Shown here: positions 45,787-56,474 of the stretch, piece after piece
Layout: each line of letters opens with the position of its first letter
Position numbering within the stretch: the stretch's first letter is position 1
Assembly: GCF_024385605.1 (NCBI RefSeq)
Contig: NZ_JANFOJ010000020.1
Location: forward strand, 1-56,499
DNA length: 56,499 bases
Direction: 5' to 3'
Source of the DNA: Sporolactobacillus sp. STSJ-5
GTDB taxonomy: Bacteria; Bacillota; Bacilli; Bacillales; Sporolactobacillaceae
The notes under the pieces: model-generated
Told to the model about the DNA's origin: nothing
Databases searched by the model: none
Seen by the model: only the letters and a program-made list of their open reading frames with translations
Program-made: the position numbers and the translations under genes

Positions 45787-47811
45787 ATGAATCGACTTTT
45801 TAAGAATATTATCATATATTTATTTATTGCTTTAGTGATCATCGGTATCGTCAGCTGGCTGACGGAAACGAATCGTACTGTTAAACCGATGACATACAGC
45901 GCCTTTCAAACGAACCTAAGTAAAGGCGCAGTAGATCAGTTAACCTTACAACCGGAAGGCAGCGTTTACGCAGCAACGGGACACTTGAAGAGTGCTGATA
46001 AAAATACGACATTCAAAGTGTATTTGCCGGCGAGTGACAAAGTTGTGAATCAGGTAACTGATTTGGCAAAACAGTACAAATTAGACTTTAAACCGACCGA
46101 ACGGACAAGCGGATGGATTACATTTGTTACATCACTGATCCCGTTCGCCATTATCTTCTTCCTTATCTTTTTCCTTCTGAATCAAGCCCAGGGCGGCGGC
46201 GGCCGAGTAATGAATTTCGGCAAGAGCAAAGCCAAGCTGTATTCGGAAGACAAGAAGAAGGTCACATTCAAAGATGTGGCCGGAGCTGATGAAGAGAAAC
46301 AGGAACTGGTGGAGATCGTTGATTTCCTGAAAGATCCGAGAAAGTTTGTTGCGCTTGGTGCGCGAATCCCGAAAGGTGTATTGCTTGAGGGCCCTCCTGG
46401 TACTGGTAAAACACTGCTCGCACGTGCGGTAGCAGGTGAAGCGGGTGTACCGTTTTTCTCAATAAGCGGTTCGGATTTTGTAGAAATGTTTGTTGGTGTC
46501 GGCGCGTCTCGTGTCCGCGATTTGTTTGATCAAGCGAAAAAAAATTCGCCATGTATCATTTTCATTGATGAAATTGATGCTGTAGGGCGTCAACGTGGTG
46601 CTGGTCTTGGCGGTGGTCATGATGAACGCGAACAGACATTGAACCAATTACTTGTTGAAATGGACGGTTTCGGAGCCAATGAAGGCATCATTATTGTTGC
46701 TGCAACCAACCGACCGGATATTCTTGACCCGGCACTTCTCCGTCCCGGACGCTTTGACCGTCAGATTCCGGTTAACCGTCCCGACCTTGTTGGACGAGAA
46801 GCTGTACTTCGTGTTCACGCACGCAACAAGCCGCTGGCTAAAGAAATTGATTTGAAAACTGTGGCTAAACTGACTCCGGGATTTTCAGGGGCCGATTTGG
46901 AAAACCTGCTTAATGAAGCAGCACTTGTCGCTGCTCGGGCAAATAAAAAAGTAATCAATATGGAAGACATCGATGAAGCAGTTGAACGTGTCATTGCCGG
47001 TGTCGCTAAGAAATCACGTGTGATCTCTAAGAAGGAACAAAACATTGTTGCCTATCATGAGTCGGGGCATACGATTATCGGCCTTGCTCTTGAAGGCGCG
47101 GATGAAGTGCATAAAGTTACGGTCATCCCTCGTGGCCAGGCCGGTGGGTATACGGTTTCCCTTCCAAAAGAAGATCGCTATTTCATGACCAAGCCGGAAT
47201 TGCTTGAGAAGATATGCGGACTTCTTGGCGGTAGAGTTGCCGAAGAAATTATCTTTGGCGAAATCTCAACCGGTGCCAGCAATGATTTGCAACGCGTCAC
47301 GGGATTGGCACGTCGTATGGTTACCGAATTCGGTATGAGCGATAAGCTGGGTCCGATGCAATTCGGCAATAATGACAGCGGGCAAGTATTCTTGGGACGC
47401 GATATTCAGAACGATCAGAACTACAGCGATGCAATTGCTTTTGAAATCGATCAAGAAGTGCAGCGCTTTGTAAAGGCGGAATATGATCGATGCAAAAAGC
47501 TGCTCCTTGAACATCGAGATAAGCTTGAATTGATTGCCCAGACGCTGCTCAAGGTGGAAACACTGGAAGAAGAGCAGATCAAATCACTGTATGAAACAGG
47601 TAAGTATATCGAACCAAGCAAGACTCGGTACGCTTCTGCTAAAGATGATAAAGAAGAAGCGCCTGCAATTGATCCAGCTGAACCGAAGGATGAATCAAAG
47701 AGTGATGTCAAAGTGACGATTCATTCAAAGGACGAGGATTCAATGCAGAAGCCGGTTGACTCGAAAGAACAATCGGACACCGAGAAAAAAGATGACGAGC
47801 ATAAAATTTGA
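45787..47811 (+). CDS. ftsH: ATP-dependent zinc metalloprotease FtsH
   Basis: The 674-residue membrane AAA+ protease has two membrane helices (about residues 7-25 and 113-133) flanking an extracytoplasmic domain. It also has Walker [14 protein letters not shown], Walker [12 protein letters not shown], the second region of homology with RPGRFDR, and the zinc motif HESGH. It degrades membrane and regulatory proteins, including SpoIIE-related targets in Bacillus. The last ~60 residues are a highly acidic, lysine-rich disordered tail. GGGAGGAGG precedes ATG at 45787. Confidence 0.97.
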   Translation: MNRLFKNIIIYLFIALVIIGIVSWLTETNRTVKPMTYSAFQTNLSKGAVDQLTLQPEGSVYAATGHLKSADKNTTFKVYLPASDKVVNQVTDLAKQYKLDFKPTERTSGWITFVTSLIPFAIIFFLIFFLLNQAQGGGGRVMNFGKSKAKLYSEDKKKVTFKDVAGADEEKQELVEIVDFLKDPRKFVALGARIPKGVLLEGPPGTGKTLLARAVAGEAGVPFFSISGSDFVEMFVGVGASRVRDLFDQAKKNSPCIIFIDEIDAVGRQRGAGLGGGHDEREQTLNQLLVEMDGFGANEGIIIVAATNRPDILDPALLRPGRFDRQIPVNRPDLVGREAVLRVHARNKPLAKEIDLKTVAKLTPGFSGADLENLLNEAALVAARANKKVINMEDIDEAVERVIAGVAKKSRVISKKEQNIVAYHESGHTIIGLALEGADEVHKVTVIPRGQAGGYTVSLPKEDRYFMTKPELLEKICGLLGGRVAEEIIFGEISTGASNDLQRVTGLARRMVTEFGMSDKLGPMQFGNNDSGQVFLGRDIQNDQNYSDAIAFEIDQEVQRFVKAEYDRCKKLLLEHRDKLELIAQTLLKVETLEEEQIKSLYETGKYIEPSKTRYASAKDDKEEAPAIDPAEPKDESKSDVKVTIHSKDEDSMQKPVDSKEQSDTEKKDDEHKI

Positions 47812-47836
47812 TCGTTGTTTCGATTGCACATACAAA

Positions 47837-47881
47837 GAAAAGGGAGGCTTCTCCGAATGGGAGTGCCTTCCTTTTCGTTTT
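47837..47881 (+). terminator. Rho-independent terminator after ftsH
   Basis: GAAAAGGGAGGC pairs with GCCTTCCTTTTC and is followed by GTTTTTGCC. Confidence 0.88.
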
Positions 47882-47931
47882 TGCCCTGATTTAATTCGAG
47901 AAACCGGCTGGATAAACTGGAGGATAACGAG

Positions 47932-48696
47932 ATGATCTTTGTTTGTGATGTAGGCAATACCCACATTGTTCTTGGCACTTATGATGATGGAAAGTTAACA
48001 AATCATTGGCGCATTTCAACAGATCGTGAGAAGACAGAAGATGAATTCGGCATGCTAATTAATGATCTTTTTTCATACACCGGCCTATCCTTTGACAGGT
48101 TCAGCGGTGTGGTCATCTCATCAGTTGTACCGTCAATTATGTTTGCACTGGAACGGTTGTGCGAAAAGTATTTTCATCTGAAACCAATAGTCGTCGGCCC
48201 CGGTATTAAGACGGGATTAAACTTAAAGTACGATAATCCGAAAGAGCTTGGCGCAGACTTAATTGTGAATGCGGTAGCAGCGGTGAACGATTATCAGGCA
48301 CCAATCATTGTAATCGATTTTGGAACGGCAACAACCTTTTCGTATATTGATGAGCAAAAGGCGTATATTGGCGGGGCAATTGCACCCGGCATTGATATAG
48401 CAACCGAAGCGCTTTATGAGCGAGCTTCGAAGCTTCCGAGAATTGAAATTGCAAAACCGCCGCATATCGTCGGACGCAATACAGTCCACGCCATGCAGTC
48501 CGGAGTTCTTTTCGGTTATGTCGGGCAAGTGGAAGGTATCGTTTCACGGATGAAAAAACAGGCGACTTCGAATCCGGTCGTTGTTGCGACCGGAGGACTG
48601 TGCTCACTGATTTCTCATGAGACCGATAGTATTGACCATGTGGACCCATTATTGACACTTAAAGGGCTCTTCCTCATTTATCAACGCAATGCGTAA
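47932..48696 (+). CDS. coaX: Type III pantothenate kinase
   Basis: The 254-residue ASKHA-fold kinase catalyses the first step of coenzyme A synthesis. It carries [11 protein letters not shown] at residues 4-14, [25 protein letters not shown] and GGAIAPGID. Type III enzymes are not feedback-inhibited by CoA. GGAGG lies upstream of ATG at 47932. It follows ftsH and precedes hslO, as in Bacillus. Confidence 0.95.
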   Translation: MIFVCDVGNTHIVLGTYDDGKLTNHWRISTDREKTEDEFGMLINDLFSYTGLSFDRFSGVVISSVVPSIMFALERLCEKYFHLKPIVVGPGIKTGLNLKYDNPKELGADLIVNAVAAVNDYQAPIIVIDFGTATTFSYIDEQKAYIGGAIAPGIDIATEALYERASKLPRIEIAKPPHIVGRNTVHAMQSGVLFGYVGQVEGIVSRMKKQATSNPVVVATGGLCSLISHETDSIDHVDPLLTLKGLFLIYQRNA

Positions 48697-48715
48697 AAAG
48701 AAAGGAATGATCGGA

Positions 48716-49591
48716 TTGGGCGATTATTTTATCAAGGCTTTAGCATGCAGCGGCAGTCTCAGGGTGATTACGTCGGTAACGACTGAAACAATCAGAGAGG
48801 CCCAGTCGCGTCACAAAACATGGCCAACCGCAACAGCAGCACTTGGCCGAACGATGACTGCCTCGATGATGATGGCCGCACAAGAAAAAGGCGATGAAAA
48901 AATAACAGTTACTGTTCAAGGCGGTGGTCCGATCGGCGCAATCGTTGCCGATGCGAATACCCATGGACAAGTGCGCGGCTATGTGTCGAATCCTGAAGTA
49001 CATTTTGAATTAAATGCACATGGTAAATTAGATGTGGCGCGCGCGGTCGGCAAGAGCGGTTTCCTCAGCGTTGTGAAGGATTTGGGACTAAGAGAAAATT
49101 TTACCGGGCGTGTGCCGATTGTTTCAGGCGAGCTGGGTGACGACTTCACCTATTATTTTGCCCGCTCTGAGCAGGTGCCTTCTGCCGTAGGTGTCGGTGT
49201 GCTTGTCAACCCTGATCAGACGGTGAAGGCTGCTGGGGGTTTTATTATTCAGGTACTTCCCGGTGCAGAGGACGCAACTATTGGAAAACTTGAGGAGCGG
49301 CTGAAGACTATTCCGCCAATTTCTAAACTCATTGATGCGGGACATTCTCCTGAAGAATTGCTTGCCGACCTTTTCCCGGACGGCGATTATAAGCTCTTGC
49401 AAAAGCACCCGGTGGCTTTTCACTGTGGTTGCTCAAAAGAAAAATTCGCAAGCTCCATTACTGGGTTAGGAGCAAAGGAAATTCAGGCCATGATTGATGA
49501 AGACGGCGGTGCGGAAGTGACTTGCCAATTTTGCGAAACGCATTACGCATTCACAGCAGATGAATTACAAGCACTGATTCCGCATAAATAA
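48716..49591 (+). CDS. hslO: Redox-regulated chaperone Hsp33
   Basis: The 291-residue protein is the length of B. subtilis HslO. It has [33 protein letters not shown] and the C-terminal redox zinc site HCGC...CQFC. Oxidation releases zinc and switches on holdase activity. TTG at 48716 is chosen because the product then aligns from the family start (GDYFIKALA against DYLVKALA) and AGGA is 9 bases upstream. An upstream in-frame start would overlap coaX. Confidence 0.94.
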   Translation: MGDYFIKALACSGSLRVITSVTTETIREAQSRHKTWPTATAALGRTMTASMMMAAQEKGDEKITVTVQGGGPIGAIVADANTHGQVRGYVSNPEVHFELNAHGKLDVARAVGKSGFLSVVKDLGLRENFTGRVPIVSGELGDDFTYYFARSEQVPSAVGVGVLVNPDQTVKAAGGFIIQVLPGAEDATIGKLEERLKTIPPISKLIDAGHSPEELLADLFPDGDYKLLQKHPVAFHCGCSKEKFASSITGLGAKEIQAMIDEDGGAEVTCQFCETHYAFTADELQALIPHK

Positions 49592-49596
49592 TCTAT

Positions 49597-49626
49597 GAAC
49601 TTGTCTTTGGGCAGGTTCTTTTTTTA
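49597..49626 (+). terminator. Rho-independent terminator after hslO
   Basis: GAACTTG pairs with CAGGTTC (one wobble) and is followed by seven Ts. Confidence 0.65.
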
Positions 49627-49800
49627 CATGAAACTTTTAACGAATGGCGAGTATAAAAATTTCGCTGCATCATGAGGCACCAGACACCGGCCCAGCCTTA
49701 ACTAAGCATTGGGAAAATCTAAGTTTTCAAATAGCTGCATATAAATAACACATGCTTTTTTGTATAAGCAAACAGATGTATTGCGGAGCAGTCATAATCA

Positions 49801-49829
49801 TTGACGAACCACAAATTGACTGATAATAT
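49801..49829 (+). promoter_or_regulatory. Sigma-A promoter for cysK
   Basis: TTGACG at 49801-49806 and TAATAT at 49824-49829 with a 17-base spacer. No T-box or S-box structure is recognisable in the 45-base leader. Confidence 0.7.
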
Positions 49830-49874
49830 AGTGTATAAATCATACATGATTACTGAGGATTTAAAGGGGGATGA

Positions 49875-50798
49875 ATGATGACTGTTGCAAATTCGGTTAC
49901 GGAATTGATTGGAAATACGCCGATTGTTCGTTTGAATCATTTGACTGGTGAAAATGATGCGGAACTCTATGCGAAGCTTGAATATTTTAATCCGGGCAGC
50001 AGCGTGAAGGATCGAATCGCGCTGGCGATGATTGAAACCGCTGAAAAAGAAGGAAAACTGAAACCGAACGATACCATTATCGAACCGACAAGCGGCAACA
50101 CTGGGATTGGTTTAGCCTTGGTTGCTGCTGTAAAAGGATACAAAGCTATTTTGGTTATGCCGGAAACGATGAGCATTGAACGGCGCAAATTGTTTAAGGC
50201 ATACGGTGCTGAAGTCATTCTGACTCCTGGTGCCCAAGCGATCAAAGGATCGATTGCCAAAGCTCAAGAACTTGCGAAGGAAAAGGGCTACTTTTTACCC
50301 CAACAATTCCAGAACCCAGCAAATCCGAAGGTACATTATGAAACGACCGGTAAAGAAATTGCCGCAGCTTTCGATTCGCTGGATGCATTTGTGGCCGGTG
50401 TCGGAACAGGCGGTACGTTGAGCGGAAGCGGAAAAGCTTTGAAGGAAAAATTTAAGGACATCCGTGTTTATGCGGTTGAACCGAAGGACTCTCCAGTATT
50501 GAATGGAGGAAAAGGCGGTCCGCATAAGATCCAGGGAATCGGAACCGGTTTTATTCCGGATACATTGGATACAGAAATCTACGACGAAGTCATTGATGTT
50601 GCTAACGAGCAAGCATTCGAATACGCGCGCCTTGCCGGTAAAAAAGAAGGCGTGCTTGCCGGTATCTCCGGTGGTGCAGCAATTTATGGCGGTGTTCAGG
50701 TTGCTAAAAAGCTTGGCAAAGGTAAAAAAGTTGTTGTCATTGTGCCGGATAACGGCGAGCGTTATTTGAGCACACCACTGTATCAAGTCGAAGAATAA
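49875..50798 (+). CDS. cysK: Cysteine synthase A (O-acetylserine sulfhydrylase)
   Basis: The 307-residue PLP enzyme forms cysteine from O-acetylserine and sulfide. It has the Schiff-base lysine in [11 protein letters not shown], the substrate loop [11 protein letters not shown] and the phosphate-binding GTGGTLSG. The start is ATG at 49875 or the adjacent ATG at 49878, after AAAGGGGG. The yacD foldase gene that precedes cysK in B. subtilis is missing, and pabB-pabA-pabC that follow it there are missing too. It is a monocistronic unit with its own promoter and terminator. Confidence 0.95.
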   Translation: MMTVANSVTELIGNTPIVRLNHLTGENDAELYAKLEYFNPGSSVKDRIALAMIETAEKEGKLKPNDTIIEPTSGNTGIGLALVAAVKGYKAILVMPETMSIERRKLFKAYGAEVILTPGAQAIKGSIAKAQELAKEKGYFLPQQFQNPANPKVHYETTGKEIAAAFDSLDAFVAGVGTGGTLSGSGKALKEKFKDIRVYAVEPKDSPVLNGGKGGPHKIQGIGTGFIPDTLDTEIYDEVIDVANEQAFEYARLAGKKEGVLAGISGGAAIYGGVQVAKKLGKGKKVVVIVPDNGERYLSTPLYQVEE

Positions 50799-50818
50799 TC
50801 AAATATGTAGAGCAAAAG

Positions 50819-50846
50819 CCCGGGAAACCGGGTTTTTTCTTTTTTT
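50819..50846 (+). terminator. Rho-independent terminator after cysK
   Basis: CCCGG-GAAA-CCGGG with a tail of T6-C-T6. Confidence 0.88.
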
Positions 50847-51030
50847 ATGTAAAGAATGGGTCACTCGGCGGCGAGGATTAGTCATTGTTCTATTTTTTTC
50901 AGATGGAGAACATGCCTGACCTGCACTTGCCCGGCGGTTTATAAAAGTAAAGTCGACCATCTGTGTTATACTGTTTCTGTTATACAAAAAGAAGATTTAG
51001 AGGAATTTAGTGTCATCGGCACGACAAATA

Positions 51031-51140
51031 AAGGAACTTTGACTAACGGCGCCCATTTTTTGTGAGCAACGTCGAAGCCACCGCATCATGCGGAAGTACG
51101 TCCTGTGATAAGCCGGGCACTGGGTCATCCGTGACCGTCG
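51031..51140. repeat. Intergenic repeat families C (copy 4) and D (copy 2)
   Basis: AAGGAACTTTGACTAACGGC then GAGCAACGTCGAAGCCACCGC and GCGGAAGTACGTCCTGTGA match family C at 1761-1800 and 21195-21300. The adjoining CCGGGCACTGGGTCATCCGTG then ACCGTCGC matches family D at 23360-23388. The block fills the cysK-folP gap, where the pab genes lie in B. subtilis. The rest of that 420-base gap shows only the cysK terminator. Confidence 0.7.
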
Positions 51141-51150
51141 CGACGGCGGC

Positions 51151-51170
51151 TTCGCCAAATGTTTGGCGAA
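51151..51170. repeat. Perfect 20-bp palindrome upstream of folP
   Basis: TTCGCCAAATGTTTGGCGAA is fully self-complementary and followed by a T-rich stretch (TTCAAGTTTTTCT). It could be a terminator-like hairpin in the folP leader or an operator. No promoter is evident between it and folP. Confidence 0.6.
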
Positions 51171-51219
51171 TTCAAGTTTTTCTAAAGCCGTGACTGATTT
51201 TCGGGAGGAACAAACACCT

Positions 51220-52071
51220 GTGAGCAATTTTCAACTTTCCCCTTTTCATCTGATGAACGTAAGGGGCAGAACGCTGGATTATCGAAAAAAAACGGTGATT
51301 ATGGGTATTTTGAATGTAACTCCGGATTCGTTTTCCGATGGAGGACAATTCAATCAGCTTGACCATGCCGTGTCTCATGCATTGCAAATGGAACGTGACG
51401 GTGCAGATATCATTGATATTGGCGGCGAGTCGACACGTCCGGGACATACGCCGGTCGCAATGGATGAAGAAATCGCTCGTGTCGTACCAATGATTAAGGC
51501 GGTACGTGAGCATACGGACCTGCCAATTTCTATAGATACTTTTAAGGCGGAAACTGCTCGTCGTGCCTTGGAAGCAGGCGCGGACATCATTAACGATGTC
51601 TGGGGTGCCAAAGCGGATCCCGAGATGGCGAAAATAGCCGCGGACTATCACGTGCCGATCATTCTTATGCATAATCGCGACAACAATAATTATCAAGACA
51701 TCATAAGCGACATGAAAAATGATCTTCGTGAGAGCATTGCAATCGCGTTGGATGCCGGTGTTGATCCGGAGCACATTATTCTTGATCCGGGTATTGGTTT
51801 TGCTAAGGACTACCAGCAGAATCTCTTTGTAATGAACCATCTCGAGGCGTTTCATGAGCTCGGTTATCCGATCTTGCTTGGCACATCGCGGAAAGGTTTC
51901 ATTGGCAGGACACTAAACGTAACCGTGGACAATCGGATTGAAGGTACGGGAGCAACTGTTTGTCTTGGAATCTCCAAAGGCTGCCAAATTATGCGTGTTC
52001 ATGATGTGCTCGAGATTGCGCGTATGGCGAAAATGATGGATACAATGCTGCAGGAGGTTCACCTTGACTGA
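51220..52071 (+). CDS. folP: Dihydropteroate synthase
   Basis: The 283-residue TIM-barrel enzyme condenses p-aminobenzoate with dihydropterin pyrophosphate, the sulfonamide target. It shows GILNVTPDSFSDGG, DIGGESTRPGH, NDVWG, DPGIGFAKD and GTSRKGFIGR. GTG at 51220 is chosen because GGGAGGAA is 9 bases upstream; an earlier in-frame ATG at 51163 lies in repeat-derived DNA. Its 3' end overlaps folBK by 8 bases. Confidence 0.95.
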   Translation: MSNFQLSPFHLMNVRGRTLDYRKKTVIMGILNVTPDSFSDGGQFNQLDHAVSHALQMERDGADIIDIGGESTRPGHTPVAMDEEIARVVPMIKAVREHTDLPISIDTFKAETARRALEAGADIINDVWGAKADPEMAKIAADYHVPIILMHNRDNNNYQDIISDMKNDLRESIAIALDAGVDPEHIILDPGIGFAKDYQQNLFVMNHLEAFHELGYPILLGTSRKGFIGRTLNVTVDNRIEGTGATVCLGISKGCQIMRVHDVLEIARMAKMMDTMLQEVHLD

Positions 52072-52945
52072 CACAATTAATTTGAACCGCATGCAGTTCT
52101 ACGGATATCATGGCGCGCTTCCGGAAGAACAACGGATGGGTCAGCGCTTTGAAGTGGATCTAACGTTAGCATGTAATCTTTATCAAGCGGGAACTACGGA
52201 CAGACTTGATCAAACGGTTAATTATGCGGAAGTATATGCGCAGGTAAAGGAAATCGTGGAAGGCCGTCCTTACGCGCTTATTGAAACAGTAGCTGAAAAA
52301 ATTGCTGAAGTGATACTGCTCGGCTTTTCAAAAGTTGAAAGCTGCCGGGTTAAAGTAATTAAACCCAATCCGCCTATTGCCGGTCACTATGACTCGGTAT
52401 CGGTGGAGGTTGAACGGTTTCGAACAACTGCCTACTTAGGGCTTGGATCGAATATGGGCGATCGGGCGGGGTTTTTGAAACACGCGCTCGAGGCGCTGCA
52501 AGCAGAACAAAAGATAAATGTTGTGCGCTGCTCGTCAATTTACGAAACAGACCCTTATGGTCCTGTTGAGCAGCCAGACTTTTTAAATATGATCGTGCAG
52601 ATTGAAACACTTCTTCCCTCAATCATTCTATTGCATAGGCTTCAAAAAATAGAGGCAGATTTGGATCGAATGAGAGAGGTACACTGGGGACCAAGAACAA
52701 TTGATCTTGATCTATTGGTTTTTGACCAAATGATTACCTATTCAGAAGAACTGTCCCTGCCCCATCCTGAAATCGCGCGTCGCGCTTTTGTCCTTAAACC
52801 GCTTGCTGAGATTGCGCCTCACCTGGTTGTTCCTGGAATCAACCGTTCAGTTATGGAAATGTGGCAAAATCTCAATGAAGGAGAGGGAGTGCGATTATGG
52901 AAAAAGAACAATGGGGAAGGAAAATTCGGGCTTTTCGAAAACTGA
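52064..52945 (+). CDS. Bifunctional dihydroneopterin aldolase/HPPK (FolB-FolK fusion)
   Basis: One 293-residue open frame carries both activities. Residues 1-119 are a dihydroneopterin aldolase (LNRMQFYGYHGALPEEQ, ALIETVAEKIA, VIKPNPPI). Residues ~124-285 are 6-hydroxymethyl-dihydropterin pyrophosphokinase (AYLGLGSNMGDR, YETDPYGPVEQPDFLN, RTIDLDLLVF). In B. subtilis these are two separate genes. There is no stop or start between the domains. TTG at 52064 follows AGGAGG by 6 bases inside the folP end. The 3' end overlaps yazB by 49 bases. Confidence 0.94.
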   Translation: MTDTINLNRMQFYGYHGALPEEQRMGQRFEVDLTLACNLYQAGTTDRLDQTVNYAEVYAQVKEIVEGRPYALIETVAEKIAEVILLGFSKVESCRVKVIKPNPPIAGHYDSVSVEVERFRTTAYLGLGSNMGDRAGFLKHALEALQAEQKINVVRCSSIYETDPYGPVEQPDFLNMIVQIETLLPSIILLHRLQKIEADLDRMREVHWGPRTIDLDLLVFDQMITYSEELSLPHPEIARRAFVLKPLAEIAPHLVVPGINRSVMEMWQNLNEGEGVRLWKKNNGEGKFGLFEN

Positions 52946-53100
52946 AAGGCTATACGCAAGCTGAGCTTGCTAAAGAATTAGGTATTTCATTAACCCTTTT
53001 AGGTGAAATTGAAAGAGAAAGCCGCGAACCTGAAACAGAACTTATTACGAAAATTTGTGACACACTGTCTATATCTCTTCAGGAAATGAAGGAATTATAA
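52897..53100 (+). CDS. yazB: XRE-family helix-turn-helix protein YazB
   Basis: The 67-residue protein is a single Cro/CI-type helix-turn-helix (YTQAELAKELGISLTLLGEIE, core QAELAKELGIS). The target is unknown; the gene is conserved between folK and dusB in Bacillales. A strong GGAGAGGGAG precedes ATG at 52897, which lies within the folK coding end, so the two are tightly coupled. Confidence 0.9.
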   Translation: MEKEQWGRKIRAFRKLKGYTQAELAKELGISLTLLGEIERESREPETELITKICDTLSISLQEMKEL

Positions 53101-53119
53101 ACCGAGGAAGGTTGATTTG

Positions 53120-54112
53120 ATGCTGAAAATCGGTCCGATTGAGATGAAAAACCAAGTGGTCCTCGCGCCAATGGCGGGTGTATGCAACTCAGCGTTTCGC
53201 CTGATCGCCAAGCGCTTCGGTGCCGGGTTGGTATGTGCCGAAATGGTCGCTGACCGCGGTATTATTCACCACAATCAAAGGACATTAGATATGCTGTATA
53301 TTGATGATCGTGAAAAGCCGCTCAGCCTGCAAATTTTCGGCGGTTCAAAAGAAACACTTGTTCAGGCGGCGAAATATGTAGACAAAAACACAAATGCGGA
53401 TATTATCGATATAAATATGGGGTGCCCGGTGCCCAAAGTGACCAAAAGTGATGCTGGCTCAAGATGGTTGCTCGATCCTGATAAGATCTATGAGATGGTG
53501 TCTGCTGTTGTCGATGCAGTGGACAAACCGGTAACTGTTAAAATGCGTAAGGGATGGGACGACGATCACATCTATGCTGTGCGCAATGCCCAAGCAGTAG
53601 AACGTGCAGGCGGCAGTGCAGTGGCGGTTCATGGCCGTACGCGCGTGCAAATGTATGAAGGAAACGCCGATTGGGACATTATCCGCCAGGTAAAAGAGTC
53701 CGTCGGCATTCCGGTTATCGGAAACGGTGATGTTCGAACGCCGATGGATGCGAAACGGATGCTCGAGGAAACCGGAGTGGATGGTGTTATGATCGGACGC
53801 GCAGCACTTGGAAATCCTTGGATGCTGTATCGGACGGTTAAATACTTGGAAAGTGGTATGCTGCCTCCTGAACCGACTGCTAAAGAAAAAGCGGATGTCT
53901 GCTTAATCCATTTCGATCAATTGGTAAAATTGAAGGGTGAGCACATTGCTTCGCTGGAAATGCGTAAGCATGCTGCGTGGTACATGAAGGGTTTGTGCGG
54001 AGGCAACGACGTGCGCAAGCAAATTAACCAATGCGAGACCGGAGCTGAGCTTCGTCAGGTGCTCATTGACTTCCGAGAACAGCTGGAGCTTGATTTAGCA
54101 CCGACAGTCTAA
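53120..54112 (+). CDS. dusB: tRNA-dihydrouridine synthase DusB
   Basis: The 330-residue FMN enzyme reduces specific uridines in tRNA (and, as recently found for Bacillus DusB1, several D-loop positions). Motifs: LAPMAGVCNSAFR at the amino terminus, NMGCPVPKVTKSDAGS with the catalytic Cys, VHGRTRVQMYEG and GNGDVRTP. ATG at 53120 with AAGG 8 bases upstream is preferred over TTG at 53117. It is the last gene of the folP operon. Confidence 0.94.
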   Translation: MLKIGPIEMKNQVVLAPMAGVCNSAFRLIAKRFGAGLVCAEMVADRGIIHHNQRTLDMLYIDDREKPLSLQIFGGSKETLVQAAKYVDKNTNADIIDINMGCPVPKVTKSDAGSRWLLDPDKIYEMVSAVVDAVDKPVTVKMRKGWDDDHIYAVRNAQAVERAGGSAVAVHGRTRVQMYEGNADWDIIRQVKESVGIPVIGNGDVRTPMDAKRMLEETGVDGVMIGRAALGNPWMLYRTVKYLESGMLPPEPTAKEKADVCLIHFDQLVKLKGEHIASLEMRKHAAWYMKGLCGGNDVRKQINQCETGAELRQVLIDFREQLELDLAPTV

Positions 54113-54114
54113 GG

Positions 54115-54143
54115 TTGACAGTATTTTTTTAATTCTCTATAAT
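54115..54143 (+). promoter_or_regulatory. Sigma-A promoter upstream of lysS
   Basis: TTGACA at 54115-54120 and TATAAT at 54138-54143, both perfect, 17-base spacer. It begins 3 bases after the dusB stop. Transcription should start near 54150. Confidence 0.88.
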
Positions 54144-54156
54144 TCGATTAGATATC

Positions 54157-54190
54157 AAACTGCCGGAAGTATTGCTGGCAGTTTTCTTTA
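54157..54190 (+). terminator. Terminator-like hairpin just after the lysS promoter
   Basis: AAACTGCC (54157-54164) pairs with GGCAGTTT (54177-54184), followed by TTCTTTA. It may end the dusB operon, but it also lies about 7 bases into the transcript from the promoter above, so it could attenuate lysS. Confidence 0.75.
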
Positions 54191-54249
54191 TACAAATAAC
54201 AAAGTATTAAAGATAAGAAATTAGCGGTGTCTAGTATAAGAGAAATTAA

Positions 54250-55890
<1,641 letters not shown>

Positions 55891-55900
55891 AGCATATGTA

Positions 55901-55943
55901 AAGCCCGTTCTGCCTCCTAGAAAGTTGGCAGACGGGCTTTTTT
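55901..55943 (+). terminator. Rho-independent terminator after lysS
   Basis: AAGCCCGTTCTGCC pairs with GGCAGACGGGCTT (one mismatch) and is followed by a T run. Confidence 0.92.
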
Positions 55944-55945
55944 GT

Positions 55946-56288
55946 TGCGCCGTGAACAAAGAAAGCAGTTTGCTAAGTGAAAGCTGGGTTTTCCAGCGCA
56001 AGAGATCGTTATTTGCATCAACATTCTTTTTTGCAGATGGAGATGGGCATGACGTAACGGTTACTTATGAGAAAAAGTGGTCGTGTCGAATGCGCAAAGG
56101 TTGGGTTAACTTCAGGTGAACGGTTAATCTTAAAGAAAGGGAAGACACCTTAAAAATTAGCCGGTAATTAAAAGATCACAAGCACCCAAGACATTGATTG
56201 CAATTTCAACTAAATGACAAGGTTTCGAAAGAAAATTCGGGCCGTGCTTAGGATTATGAACAAAATAAACGGAACACAGCAAATTTTT
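55946..56288. other. Gene-free stretch between lysS and the rRNA promoters
   Basis: No open frame with a ribosome-binding site, no repeat of families A-D and no RNA structure is apparent. It may hold upstream (UP) AT-rich elements towards its right end. Confidence 0.6.
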
Positions 56289-56317
56289 ATTGACAAATGG
56301 ATTCAATGCTGATAATA
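56289..56317 (+). promoter_or_regulatory. rRNA operon promoter P1 (distal)
   Basis: TTGACA (56289-56294), 17-base spacer, TAATAT (56312-56317). AT-rich sequence precedes it. Confidence 0.75.
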
Positions 56318-56350
56318 TTTTCATGTTGCTGGACAAGAGGTCACTTGTTG

Positions 56351-56379
56351 TTGACATGTTGTCCAAGCTTATGTATACT
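56351..56379 (+). promoter_or_regulatory. rRNA operon promoter P2
   Basis: TTGACA (56351-56356), 17-base spacer, TATACT (56374-56379). Confidence 0.85.
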
Positions 56380-56445
56380 GAAAAGATCGTTTTTACGATT
56401 GATTAAGTATTTTCATTGAGAAATTAATTAATTGTTAAATTGTTG

Positions 56446-56474
56446 TTGACATGATGTTGATTTCTTGATAAGAT
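56446..56474 (+). promoter_or_regulatory. rRNA operon promoter P3 (proximal) and leader
   Basis: TTGACA (56446-56451), 17-base spacer, TAAGAT (56469-56474). The transcript begins with the hairpin AGTCGCT-TCAAG-AGCGACT (56480-56498), typical of Bacillus rRNA leaders. In B. subtilis an rRNA operon also follows lysS; the 16S gene itself would start beyond the window. Confidence 0.82.
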
